64,000 nucleotides of DNA from Ruminococcus sp. UBA1409 (GTDB taxonomy: Bacteria > Bacillota > Clostridia > Oscillospirales > Ruminococcaceae). The position numbers and the translations under genes are program-made. Below the pieces are notes generated by a model. That model had not been told where the DNA came from, did not search any database, and worked only from the letters and a program-made list of their open reading frames with translations. Numbering within the stretch: the stretch's first letter is position 1; each line of letters begins with the position of its first letter. Below are positions 37,373-45,723 of the stretch, piece after piece. The stretch spans positions 145,864-209,863 of the forward strand of contig DBPX01000022.1 of assembly GCA_002305045.1 (NCBI GenBank), in the 5' to 3' direction.

Positions 37373-39874
37373 TTAGCCCCAGCCTCCCCAGCCCCAGTCG
37401 CCCCAGGAGGGAAGCTCAGCCTCAAGTATCCTAGTCTTGGGATAGGGGGTGTATGCCTCGTACCTGTCGGTGTAGGGGTTGTATTTTAGCGCAGTGCCGT
37501 CGGCGGCGTCCCTCAAAAGGAGCCGGCTTAACACCTCGCCGGAGCTGTCGCAAAGAGTCAGGACCTCGCCCTCCTTTAGGGCAAAGGGGCACTCAACCGA
37601 GCCTATAGCGTCCTGCCGTGAGTAGTTTTTGCATATCAGCTTTAAGGACCTTCCCGGCTCTATGGTGGCTGCGGGTATCTGGAAGGCCTCCTTGTCCTCG
37701 CCGTCAGAAAGGGTCATGCCGGAGGTGCTTATCGGCTCGTCGGAGTAGTTGTGAAGGACGATATAGTCGTTGGAGCCCTTGTAGCATACCTCGCCGATGT
37801 CAAGCCCGGCGTCGTCGCAGCTAAGGGTGAGGTATACATTGACCCTCTCGCCGTATTTTGAGAAGCTAAGCTCGGTGCTCTTATCGTATATCCTCTCGCC
37901 GTTTACCGTCCAGTATTCAAAGGTCCAGCCCTCGGCTACATCGCAGTCCAGCGGGACGGTAATAGCGTTGAAATACTCCCCGGCAAAGATGTGCTCCTCA
38001 TCCTCGGATATCTCGCAGGAGCTTATTTTTATGACGGCGTTATCTGTAGCCTCGGCGTAAATTGTGAAGAGCTCGTTCTCTGAATACGCCTCCGGGAATA
38101 TCTGGGTGAGCTGGAGCTTAGCCGAGTACGGCCTTTTTGTTATCCAGTTTTTCGCCGTCTCAAGCTCCCTCTCGACGCTCCATACGCTGGCAGTCCCGGC
38201 GTTTCCCGCCTCGACAAGCTCGTGAAGCCTTAGGGTATGCATGGTCTCCAGCATCTCGCAGGTGCGCTCCGGGGAGTAGTGCCAGTTCATCATGTCCAGC
38301 ACCGCAAGAGCGAATTTGTCCCTAATTTCAGGCCTTTTGCACATGGAGATAAGAAGGTCGCTTCGCCAGTATTTCTCGCCGTCGTCGTGGACATCCAGGT
38401 CCCAGTCCTCCGGGAACCGTCCGAAAAATTCCTCGTCGAACAGCCTGCATATATGCTTCTCAAGAAAATCTGTGCCGTACAGCCCGAGGCTGAAGTCGGT
38501 GTCGAAAAGAAGGTATCTCCACCTGCCGTCCAGCCTGTCCTGAGCCGAGGAGTCGCTGCCGTCCCCGCTGACATATCTGTAGACCTTGTAGTTGTTGTTG
38601 GGCCAGTCTCCGTTTCCGATATAGGAGTTAAGAGCGTGATAGGTTATGAAATTGTCGATATCCAGCTGGCTCTCAAGCTTAGAAAAGTTTTCGTCGTCGG
38701 TCAGGTCGGTGTAGGCAAGAGCCTGCATCTCGACCCAGTCCTGCCTTGCCTCGTCGATGTCATTGTCGGCGTCGTCCCTTATCATATACTCACAGCCCTT
38801 TAGGATATCCCAGACGCCGTCCTCGACATTGTAGGTATGGTCCAGCCAGTCCTCTGAAAAGACCTCCTGAAGCCAGGCAAAGCCGTAATACTCGCCGTTT
38901 AAAAAGACTGCCGCAGGTCTTGAATGCTTGGAGTCGACGCAGGTGGACATCGCAAGGTAGCTCATGGTATCGTCCCTTGCGAAAAGCGCTCCGTTGTCGT
39001 TGGCGCAGGCTCTTAGAGCCAGCTTCTTTGCGGACTTTAATATGTCCCCGTTTGAATCCTGGGCGTCGGGGAAGAACTCGTACCTGAAGCGGTTGTTTTC
39101 CTGGTCGTACTCGCTCCTTGCGTAGAGCCTTAGATTCTTCTGATTATTTGCCCTCGACCAGCCGCCGAAGATTCTCATTCCGCAGCTTTGGGATATGACG
39201 CAGGTGCCGTCATACTCATAGACCTCGACATAGGCGGGTCTCTCGCCTGCCATTCCCCTTTGGTTCCAGTTGGCAGGGTCTGTCGGCTGAATCTCCTTGG
39301 TGGGGTTTGTGGCGAGGTAATCGTCCCTCATCTTGCCGAGGATGAAAATGCCGTCCTCATAGTTATAAAGGTACTCAGGGTCGCAGGTTATCGAAAAGAC
39401 CATGCAGTCAAACCTCTCCCATATGTTGGAGCCGACTATGAAGCTCCTTGTCACCGTCTCGGAGAAGCTGCCGTCCGCATACTCGGCACAGGCGGAGATG
39501 GTGTATATCTTTGCGCTGACCTCATCGTCAAGCTTTAGGCTTATGCCGTCCGAGTAGGGTGCGCCCTCCCTTGAGGGATCGGAGCCGTCCTTAGTGTATT
39601 TAATCCTGACAGCGTCCGCCGCACTGAGGTAAAGCCTCTGCGAGCTGGAATAAAAGCCAGGCTCCAGGCTGAAGCGGACCGGCGAATCCTCGGTAGAGCC
39701 TATCGGCAGAGGCTCCGCTTCCTCCTCCTCGCCGACAGCGGTCCCGGACTCCACGACAGGCGTGGGGTTAAAGGTCACCCAGCGCTCGGCTAAAAGGGTA
39801 GCCACTACCGTGACCAAAAATACGCCAAGGACGGCTATTGCGGTGATTATCTTTGTCTTTGCGGATGGTTTCAT
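37373..39874 (-). CDS. CotH kinase-family protein with chitobiase-C-like and lamin-tail domains
   Basis: The 833-residue exported protein has an N-terminal membrane anchor (residues 9-28). A chitobiase C-terminal-like beta domain (residues about 65-145; IKYTKDGSDPS) is followed by a CotH kinase domain (about 150-560; KNLRLYARSEYD, NGEYYGFAWLQE and the metal-binding FDTDFSLGLYG). Near the C-terminus is a lamin-tail-like domain (about 685-790; GSNDYIVLHNYSDEPIS). The last residues are Trp/Gly-rich (WGDWGWGGWG). CotH phosphorylates spore-coat proteins in Bacillus; many gut homologues act outside sporulation. The family often co-occurs with VTC and DUF4956 genes, as here. Confidence 0.87.
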   Translation of the reverse strand: MKPSAKTKIITAIAVLGVFLVTVVATLLAERWVTFNPTPVVESGTAVGEEEEAEPLPIGSTEDSPVRFSLEPGFYSSSQRLYLSAADAVRIKYTKDGSDPSREGAPYSDGISLKLDDEVSAKIYTISACAEYADGSFSETVTRSFIVGSNIWERFDCMVFSITCDPEYLYNYEDGIFILGKMRDDYLATNPTKEIQPTDPANWNQRGMAGERPAYVEVYEYDGTCVISQSCGMRIFGGWSRANNQKNLRLYARSEYDQENNRFRYEFFPDAQDSNGDILKSAKKLALRACANDNGALFARDDTMSYLAMSTCVDSKHSRPAAVFLNGEYYGFAWLQEVFSEDWLDHTYNVEDGVWDILKGCEYMIRDDADNDIDEARQDWVEMQALAYTDLTDDENFSKLESQLDIDNFITYHALNSYIGNGDWPNNNYKVYRYVSGDGSDSSAQDRLDGRWRYLLFDTDFSLGLYGTDFLEKHICRLFDEEFFGRFPEDWDLDVHDDGEKYWRSDLLISMCKRPEIRDKFALAVLDMMNWHYSPERTCEMLETMHTLRLHELVEAGNAGTASVWSVERELETAKNWITKRPYSAKLQLTQIFPEAYSENELFTIYAEATDNAVIKISSCEISEDEEHIFAGEYFNAITVPLDCDVAEGWTFEYWTVNGERIYDKSTELSFSKYGERVNVYLTLSCDDAGLDIGEVCYKGSNDYIVLHNYSDEPISTSGMTLSDGEDKEAFQIPAATIEPGRSLKLICKNYSRQDAIGSVECPFALKEGEVLTLCDSSGEVLSRLLLRDAADGTALKYNPYTDRYEAYTPYPKTRILEAELPSWGDWGWGGWG

Positions 39875-39965
39875 ACAGCGCCCTCCCGGCGGCGGGACAT
39901 GGAAAAAGCCTTGCCATGACTCCGGCAGTTATATATCAGGTCGAAAATGTCATAAATAATATATT

Positions 39966-39994
39966 ATTATAACAAATACTTTTGAATTTGTAAA
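39966..39994 (-). promoter_or_regulatory. Promoter of the CotH gene
   Basis: On minus TTTACA (39994-39989) and TATAAT (39971-39966) are spaced 17 nt. It shares the 316-bp AT-rich divergent gap with the plus-strand promoter at 40095-40123; nothing else was seen in that gap. Confidence 0.8.
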
Positions 39995-40094
39995 CAGCTT
40001 TTTGTTGCCTGTGCGAGATTTTTTCATCATGCCTGACACTTACTTACAGTTAAAGATAAACTATAAATTTTTTATATTTATTTTTACAAACCTC

Positions 40095-40123
40095 TTGCAA
40101 AATTAACATGTGTATAGTATAAT
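40095..40123 (+). promoter_or_regulatory. Promoter of the exported protein at 40191
   Basis: TTGCAA (40095-40100) and TATAAT (40118-40123) with a 17-nt spacer, about 70 nt upstream of the gene. Confidence 0.72.
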
Positions 40124-40190
40124 GGAGATAACACCTGAGGAGTAGGTAAGATTCCCGGGAAACGACATTATTTTTGAAACAGGTGATAAT

Positions 40191-40787
40191 ATGCTTCTTT
40201 CCAAGGTCAAGACCTTTTTAATTGCCGCAACAATAATCTGTGTTACAATCATGATAATACAGTTTAGCATGATAGCAGAGGCTATTACCACCTCTATAGA
40301 GCTTTCAAATCCCTACGGCATGGCGGCTGTCAACATTATAGAGGGCAGGGATATGGTGGTAGTCAACGCCAAGGGCATTGTCAAGACGATAAGCGACGGC
40401 GTCTATCATGTAAGAATCGAGATATCCGCAAAGGACTATTACAAGGGTGACAGAGACTTTAACGGAAGAAGCATATCGGATATCTACCTTGTCAAGGACC
40501 TGGAGCTTGAATACAATCTTGACGACTCCGAAAGAGTGGTATTTTGCAGTGCGGGGGATGGCACCAAGGTCCTAGGAACAGGCTCCGGGATAATAGCCGT
40601 TGCCGATGAGGATTCCATCGCCGTTGACCTTATCATCACCGGGGAGGCTCCGATTCTGCACGAGCTGAAGCTTCGCTACGACATCTTCGGCATCGGGCTG
40701 TTTTACATGAACCGCTTCGAGGATGTCGAGGTCACTATAGACATCCCGATTGAGCGCTGCCATATCGGTCCGATTGAAAACGCCTAG
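40191..40787 (+). CDS. Exported protein of unknown function
   Basis: The 198-residue protein starts with a hydrophobic signal or anchor (residues 8-31, LIAATIICVTIMIIQF) and continues with an extracellular beta-rich domain: alternating strands such as MVVVNAKGIVKT, YHVRIEISAKDYYKG and AVDLIITGEAP. One Cys occurs near each end of the mature part. AGGTG precedes the ATG. I recognise no family. It is divergent from CotH and upstream of the VTC/DUF4956 operon, so a surface role is plausible. A terminator follows directly. Confidence 0.72.
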   Translation: MLLSKVKTFLIAATIICVTIMIIQFSMIAEAITTSIELSNPYGMAAVNIIEGRDMVVVNAKGIVKTISDGVYHVRIEISAKDYYKGDRDFNGRSISDIYLVKDLELEYNLDDSERVVFCSAGDGTKVLGTGSGIIAVADEDSIAVDLIITGEAPILHELKLRYDIFGIGLFYMNRFEDVEVTIDIPIERCHIGPIENA

Positions 40788-40804
40788 TCCGGCTGAAAAA
40801 GCTG

Positions 40805-40836
40805 AGTCCGCCTTTAAATCAGGGCGGGCTTTTTTG
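40805..40836 (+). terminator. Terminator of the exported-protein gene
   Basis: AGTCCGCC (40805-40812) pairs with GGCGGGCT (40823-40830), 8 bp with one T-G pair, 10-nt loop, followed by TTTTTTG. Canonical intrinsic terminator. Confidence 0.88.
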
Positions 40837-40855
40837 TGGGAGTATTTGTCAGGGA

Positions 40856-41449
40856 GGAGGGAGTCAGGGGGCGCCCGCAGCCTGACGGCTGCTATCCGCC
40901 CAGCTCCCGGCAGGAGGAGTCTAGACTCTGCTGCGGGGAGCCTAAAAATCCTTACAGGCTCCTGCAGGACCCTACAGGACACGCCGCCCGGTAAGGCATC
41001 CGGCAGGCATTTAAGCTGAAAACGGCTTCGCCGCCCTTTTGCCTGCCGGATGCCTCACTCCCCAGCCGCCTCCGGGAGGTTTTGGGGAAATCTCTGCCGC
41101 ACTCCGCCGCCGGGCTGGGCTGGGGCTAGCGGGCTAAAGCTCACCGCACGGAGGCGGCTGGGGAGCAGCGTGGAGCCGCACGCCCTCCCCGGGCATTAAG
41201 CGCCCTTGCTCCTGCCGCCCCGCCCCCCAGGCAGCAATAAGAGGGAAACACCGTGCGGCTCCACGCAGCCGGGCGGCTGTAAGGCTATCCCGAGGCTCAT
41301 AGGACGCCATACCGGCGTGGCTCCCCGCTTATGTGCTGCATGGGAGCAGGCTTATTTTGCGTACCCTGACCGTGACGCACCCCCTCCCCCTGCCGGGCTG
41401 GGCGGACCCCCTGCGAAGCAGGGGAGGGCGCCCCCGGGACAGTCCCTCC
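40856..41449. other. Structured non-coding element 2 (double four-way junction)
   Basis: This is the main content of the 913-bp gap 40788-41700. Outer stem: 40867-40876 with 41426-41435, extended by 40856-40862 with 41443-41449. Left hairpin: 40877-40892 (GCAGCC tgac GGCTGC). Inner stem: 40895-40911 with 41392-41406 (2-nt bulge). Right hairpin: 41408-41424 (CCCCTGC gaa GCAGGGG). Only four bases at this junction are unpaired. A long bulged helix (for example 40933-40940 with 41321-41328, and 40950-40956 with 41278-41284) leads to stem 40983-40991/41269-41277, which closes a second four-way junction. Its arms are 40994-41055, 41058-41165 and 41168-41266, with perfect terminal stems of 16, 16 and 15 bp. 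No convincing ORF. Function unknown. Confidence 0.72.
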
Positions 41450-41577
41450 CTATGCTAAGTCCCGGACGCCCGCCGCAGTGAAGCTCTTGCCCCGACCGCC
41501 ACAGACCTCACTTTCATCGCCCTTCCCCCGTTAAAACGCAGACCTTTCAGCTTCTTTATTTATTTTTACAAAAATAC

Positions 41578-41606
41578 TTGAAAATATCTTAGGCTTGTTG
41601 TATAAT
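41578..41606 (+). promoter_or_regulatory. Promoter of the VTC operon
   Basis: TTGAAA (41578-41583) and TATAAT (41601-41606) with a 17-nt spacer, about 95 nt before the VTC-domain start. Confidence 0.8.
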
Positions 41607-41700
41607 TTAAAGGAATGTAAAGCTTGTGTAAGGCAGACCTGCGGTTTTGTTGTGTGCAGGAGCCTTCCGCCGCTTTTTCGCAAGATTTGGAGGTGTGTTT

Positions 41701-42402
41701 ATGCCAGGATACCGGCATGAGCTAAAGCTGCTTATCCGGGAGGCTGAGTACCTGTCGCTGAGGTCAAGGCTGTCTTTTCTTCTGCCGGCGGACTCTAACG
41801 CAAGGGAATCGGGAGACTATTTCATAAGAAGCCTGTATTTTGACGATGCCGCAATGACCTCCTACTACGAGAAGCTTTCGGGAGTGGCGGACAGGAGGAA
41901 GTACCGGCTCCGCACCTACAACCTCTCCGACTCGGTGATAAAGCTCGAATGTAAGCAAAAGCGGGGGGACAGGATTAAAAAGACCGGGCTTACCGTCGAT
42001 AAAAAAACAGCCGCAGAGCTTACAATGGGCGACTTCTCCGGGCTTGACGGCAGCAAAAGCCCTCTTGCGGGGGAGGTCGTGGCTCTTCACTCAAAGCATG
42101 GACTTAGACCCTCGGTCATAGTCGACTACGAGAGGGAGGCTTATATATACCCCGCAGGGAATGTCAGGCTGACCTTTGACAAGAGCCTTCACGCCGGGCT
42201 AAGCTCCCCGGATATATTCGACCCGGAGCTTCTTACCGTCCCGGTGTTCCCGGACGGCTCAGTCATCCTAGAGGTCAAGTACGACGAGTTTATCCCCTAT
42301 TTTATCCGACACGCCCTGTCAGGACTCAACGGCAGCCGGCTTGCGCTGTCTAAGTTCTGCCTTTGCAGGGACAAGCTTAAAAAATACAGATACAGGCTGT
42401 AG
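41701..42402 (+). CDS. VTC-domain protein (polyphosphate polymerase-like)
   Basis: The 233-residue protein resembles the catalytic tunnel domain of eukaryotic VTC polyphosphate polymerase. Basic and acidic strand residues line the tunnel in this fold; visible blocks are YRHELKLLI, YFIRSLYFDD, RKYRLRTYN, KLECKQKRGDRIKKT, and the C-terminal VILEVKYDEFIPYFI. Bacterial members are usually encoded with DUF4956 and CotH genes, as here, and their product is unproven. An upstream frame to 41647 exists, but GGAGG lies 7 nt before the ATG at 41701. Confidence 0.87.
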   Translation: MPGYRHELKLLIREAEYLSLRSRLSFLLPADSNARESGDYFIRSLYFDDAAMTSYYEKLSGVADRRKYRLRTYNLSDSVIKLECKQKRGDRIKKTGLTVDKKTAAELTMGDFSGLDGSKSPLAGEVVALHSKHGLRPSVIVDYEREAYIYPAGNVRLTFDKSLHAGLSSPDIFDPELLTVPVFPDGSVILEVKYDEFIPYFIRHALSGLNGSRLALSKFCLCRDKLKKYRYRL

Positions 42403-42448
42403 ACCCAGGCCTTAGCCGGCAAAAACTTAGATTGAAGGAGAAATTTAT

Positions 42449-43111
42449 ATGGACAGCGTTATTTCCGTACTCAAGCAGAGCGTAGAGCAGCTCGGTCTTG
42501 TCGAGCATCTCACGGTTTCCTACATACTGGTGTCACTGGCGTGCGCCGGAATCTGCGCCCTGGTTATATATCTTGTCTACAAGGCGTTTTACAGAGGAGC
42601 GGTCTACAGCGAGAGCTTTGCCGTGCTGATTGTCATGACTACGATAGTCACCGCCTTTGTCGTAATCACCATAGGCTCCAACCTCGTTCTGTCGCTCGGA
42701 ATGGTGGGCGCACTTTCAATCGTCAGGTTCCGCTCGGCGGTAAAGGACCCCTTGGATGTCGGATTTTTGTTCTGGGGAATCGCAGCCGGGATAACCTCGG
42801 GAGCGGGGCTTTACCCCTTCTCGCTGATAGCGACGGCGGTCATCTCGGTGATATATATACTCTTTGTGACCGTCGGCAGAGGGAAAAGGACCTTTGTCCT
42901 TGTGGTAAAGTACGACAAGGAGTCGGACGCCGCCGTGATGGACAGCCTCAAAGAGCTTAGGTACAAGCTAAGGGGCAAGGCGGCATACGGCGAGCTTATG
43001 GAGCTTACCGCAGACATAAGGCTTAAGGGGGAAAACGCCTCCTTTGTCGAAAGCATTAACTCAGTCGAGGGCGTTAAGAGCGCAGTTTTGGTCGAGTACA
43101 CCGGCGACTGA
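42449..43111 (+). CDS. DUF4956 membrane protein
   Basis: The 220-residue protein has three or four hydrophobic helices in residues 20-145 and a soluble C-terminal domain. The segment LVLSLGMVGALSIVRFRSAVKDP (split: LSLGMVGALSIV then RFRSAVKDP) is the family signature. DUF4956 genes travel with VTC-domain and CotH genes. It lies 46 nt after the VTC gene with ribosome site AAGGAG. Function unproven; a membrane partner of the VTC enzyme is the simplest guess. Confidence 0.88.
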   Translation: MDSVISVLKQSVEQLGLVEHLTVSYILVSLACAGICALVIYLVYKAFYRGAVYSESFAVLIVMTTIVTAFVVITIGSNLVLSLGMVGALSIVRFRSAVKDPLDVGFLFWGIAAGITSGAGLYPFSLIATAVISVIYILFVTVGRGKRTFVLVVKYDKESDAAVMDSLKELRYKLRGKAAYGELMELTADIRLKGENASFVESINSVEGVKSAVLVEYTGD

Positions 43112-43189
43112 CGGCTGCGTCTGCGCCTTAAAGAGACCTGTTTATTTATCCGACACGGCTTATTTTCAGGAAGGAGCGTCTAAGGGTCT

Positions 43190-43882
43190 ATGAGAAGAAA
43201 TTGTCCCAACTGCGGCGAGAGATTCGAGGGCAGGGTCTGCCCCAAGTGCTCCTGGGATGCCTCAAAGGCAAGGGTCCCTGCCACATCGCAGGACGACAGG
43301 TTTTTGACCGACGAGCAGCGTGCCGCAAGGCGGCTTTTGGACTCAGACAGAAAAAAGGATCGAAAGCTGCTTATATTCCTTATAGTGCTGGCGGCTGCCG
43401 CCTGCATTTACATCTTCTACAGGAACGGGCTTATCGGCGGCGGGAGCTATAAAAAGCCGATAGACCAGTATTTCAGCGGGATAGCAAACCGTGACTTTAC
43501 CTCCTATGTCGGGGCGATGCCCCCTCTTATGGAGGCGGACTATATCAGCGAGAGGGAGTCTCTTGGCTACACGGAGTACGAGTATCTTGACATTTTGTAC
43601 TCTGACATCTTCGAGCTGATAGGAGAAAACCCCACCGTCGAGGTGGAGTATTTTGGGAGGGAAAGACCCTCGGAGGAGCAGATAAGAGCCTTTGAAAGCT
43701 CCTATCTTGCCGTCTACGGCGAGACGATAAAAACCGACACCGTCTACGGGGTGGACATCATCGCCCACTTCTCGGGAGACAGCGGCAGTGCGGATATCGA
43801 GCAGGTCTGCTATATTTTAAGGCAGGGCGGCAGATGGTATGTCGTCGGCTGCGACTTCAACTATGATGAGACGCAGGAGTAG
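43190..43882 (+). CDS. Zinc-ribbon membrane protein of unknown function
   Basis: The 230-residue protein begins with a cytoplasmic zinc ribbon (CPNCGERFEGRVCPKC, Cys at residues 5, 8, 17 and 20). A polar linker follows, then one membrane helix (about residues 63-80, LLIFLIVLAAAACIYIF), then an extracellular domain of 150 residues whose beginning (YFSGIANRDFTSYVGAMPP) and end (YILRQGGRWYVVGCDFNYDE) suggest an NTF2-like or DUF4878-type fold. Third gene of the VTC operon. Confidence 0.75.
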   Translation: MRRNCPNCGERFEGRVCPKCSWDASKARVPATSQDDRFLTDEQRAARRLLDSDRKKDRKLLIFLIVLAAAACIYIFYRNGLIGGGSYKKPIDQYFSGIANRDFTSYVGAMPPLMEADYISERESLGYTEYEYLDILYSDIFELIGENPTVEVEYFGRERPSEEQIRAFESSYLAVYGETIKTDTVYGVDIIAHFSGDSGSADIEQVCYILRQGGRWYVVGCDFNYDETQE

Positions 43883-43921
43883 TCTTACAAAAAAATATAT
43901 TTACCGGAGTGCAGGACAGCA

Positions 43922-44887
43922 ATGGATTTTATTAAGACGACGGGCTTTTTTGAGTCAACCGCCGGCGACGGTGAAAAAAAGAGCTGTAAATACTACATAT
44001 ACGAGCCGGAAAACCACAAGTCAAAGGCTATAGTTCAGATTTCCCACGGGATGTGCGAGTATATCGAGCGGTACGAGGAGTTCGCAGAGCTATTGGTTTG
44101 CTGGGGCTTTTTGGTCTGCGGTCACGACCATATCGGTCACGGCAAAAGCGTCGGGTCGGAGGAGGAGCTTGGCTACTTCTCAAAAAAGAACGGCTGGAGC
44201 GCCCTTGTCGACGACCTTCACACCATGACAAGGCTCATCAAGGAGCGCTATCCCGGTCTGCCGGTCATACTTTTGGGCCACAGCATGGGAAGCTTTGTGG
44301 CAAGGCTCTATCTCACAAGATACCCTAACGAGGCTCGCTGTGCTGTCATCATGGGAACGGGGAACGCCAAGCTGCTTTCCTCGCTCGGAATCGCCGCCTC
44401 ACGGCTTGTCGGGCTTTTTAAGGGGGAGCGGCACCGCAGCCGGCTTCTCAGTGTTCTCATCTTCGGCTCGTATAACAAAAGGATTTCAAAGCCCGAGACC
44501 CCGATGGACTGGCTGACCCACGATAAGGCCATAGTCAAAAGGTACCTGGAGGACAGACGGTGCAGCTTTACCTTCACCGCTTCGGCGTTTAAGGACCTCA
44601 CCACGCTTCTTAACAGGGTGTCGGGGAAAAGCTGGGCGAGGTCCTATCCTAAAAGGCTTCCAACTCTTATAATCTCCGGGACGGGCGACCCCGTCGGCAG
44701 CTACGGCAGGGGAGTCCTGAAGGTGTACAGCCGGCTTGCTGAGGAGGGCTGCTGTGCGGACATCAAGCTCTATCCAAACGGCAGGCACGAGCTTCTCAAC
44801 GAGACGATACGAAGCGAGATACAAAGATTTATCCTTTGCTGGATGGAGGAGGCTCTGCGTGGCGCTCCCGGTCCCTGCGACTACTAG
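43922..44887 (+). CDS. Alpha/beta hydrolase, monoacylglycerol lipase-like
   Basis: The 321-residue protein is a serine aminopeptidase/lysophospholipase (S33-like) hydrolase. The oxyanion region is VQISHGMCEYIERY, the nucleophile elbow is LLGHSMGSF, the Asp is probably in ISGTGDPVGSYG, and the catalytic His is in PNGRHELLNE. It lacks a signal peptide. It is the last gene of the VTC operon, 39 nt after the zinc-ribbon gene, and is followed by a strong terminator. Confidence 0.9.
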   Translation: MDFIKTTGFFESTAGDGEKKSCKYYIYEPENHKSKAIVQISHGMCEYIERYEEFAELLVCWGFLVCGHDHIGHGKSVGSEEELGYFSKKNGWSALVDDLHTMTRLIKERYPGLPVILLGHSMGSFVARLYLTRYPNEARCAVIMGTGNAKLLSSLGIAASRLVGLFKGERHRSRLLSVLIFGSYNKRISKPETPMDWLTHDKAIVKRYLEDRRCSFTFTASAFKDLTTLLNRVSGKSWARSYPKRLPTLIISGTGDPVGSYGRGVLKVYSRLAEEGCCADIKLYPNGRHELLNETIRSEIQRFILCWMEEALRGAPGPCDY

Positions 44888-44934
44888 GCAATGGAGTGTC
44901 AAAAAGCATAAAAGCTGTTAAATAATCCTTTCCA

Positions 44935-44990
44935 ACCGGGAAGGCGACAGGTCCGGGAGATTCTCCTGACTTGTCCCTCCCCGGTTTTTT
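44935..44990 (+). terminator. Terminator of the VTC operon
   Basis: A long imperfect hairpin: ACCGGG (44935-44940) pairs with 44980-44985, GACAGGTC with GACTTGTC, and GGAG with CTCC, followed by TTTTTT. Confidence 0.85.
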
Positions 44991-45023
44991 GACGAAAAAT
45001 AGAGTTAAAATACAAAAATTACC

Positions 45024-45052
45024 TTGATTTTCTTAAAATGATGTAGCATAAT
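45024..45052 (+). promoter_or_regulatory. Promoter of the truncated secreted-protein gene
   Basis: TTGATT (45024-45029) and CATAAT (45047-45052), 17-nt spacer, about 110 nt before the ATG at 45163. Confidence 0.6.
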
Positions 45053-45162
45053 GAAGTTGTGCGTACCCTAGTAATAAGCTTGTCTTGCAGCCATATCTGG
45101 AGCCCTATGCCCGTGAAGCATAATCATTGGAGCGTTCACCAAAAATCCGCAGGAAAGGAGCA

Positions 45163-45723
45163 ATGACAACGAAAGCCTATAGCGCAGCTCCCAAAAGATG
45201 GCTTGCCGTGCTGGCTCTGACTGCCGCAGCCGTCCTTTTGATGACCGTAGGAGCCTTTGCAGCCTCCGGCATCAGCCTGAGTGAGGCCAGCTCGCTTGCT
45301 GAGGACTTCCTCAGCGAGTATTACTATGCCCTGCACCAGTTTGAGGGCTATGATTTCTCGCCCTACATCCAAAGCGAGAACCCGGCGGAAGCCCGTGGAG
45401 GCTTTAAATTATCATGCAAAAATTCCCCTCCCGAAAAAAGGATGGGTCTGGATGTAAAAAACCGGCAAGCAGATAACATTGTGCAAATATACGCACCGCA
45501 TAAGCCCTCACGCCTGCCTGCCGGCTTTTCTAAAAGCAAAATCCCCCTCCTTTTTATCAGGAGGGGGACGATTTATGCCTTTTTTATCCCATTAGGCGGC
45601 GGAATCAGTCGTTCTTTGCCAGCTCAACGAGGTAGTCGTACCTGTTCTTGGCGTTCTCGACGGCTGCGCCGAAGAGCTTTTCTGCTCTCTCGGGGTTTGC
45701 CCTGGCGAGGGAGTTGTACCTGA
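45163..45723 (+). pseudogene. Truncated secreted protein, possibly amidase-domain type
   Basis: The ATG at 45163 follows AGGAAAGGAG. It opens a convincing signal peptide (cleavage near AFAASG, residue 35) and about 40 mature residues (SEASSLAEDFLSEYYYALHQ, then FSPYIQSENPAEA) that resemble the N-terminal leader of clostridial secreted amidase-domain proteins. Past about 45400 the translation turns into low-quality sequence, runs through the PFOR terminator and ends antisense to PFOR. The body of the gene therefore appears deleted. Promoter and start signals survive. Family assignment is tentative. Confidence 0.5.
45542..45568 (-). terminator. Terminator of the PFOR gene
   Basis: TCCCCCTCCT (45542-45551) pairs perfectly with 45559-45568 (10 bp, 7-nt loop). 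On minus it is followed by TTTTG and T-rich sequence, downstream of the PFOR stop. Confidence 0.85.

Noticed and set aside
41206..41481. Plus-strand frame of 91 codons inside element 2
   Set aside because: Pro/Gly/Arg-rich, no start signal, and it spans helix arms of the structured element.
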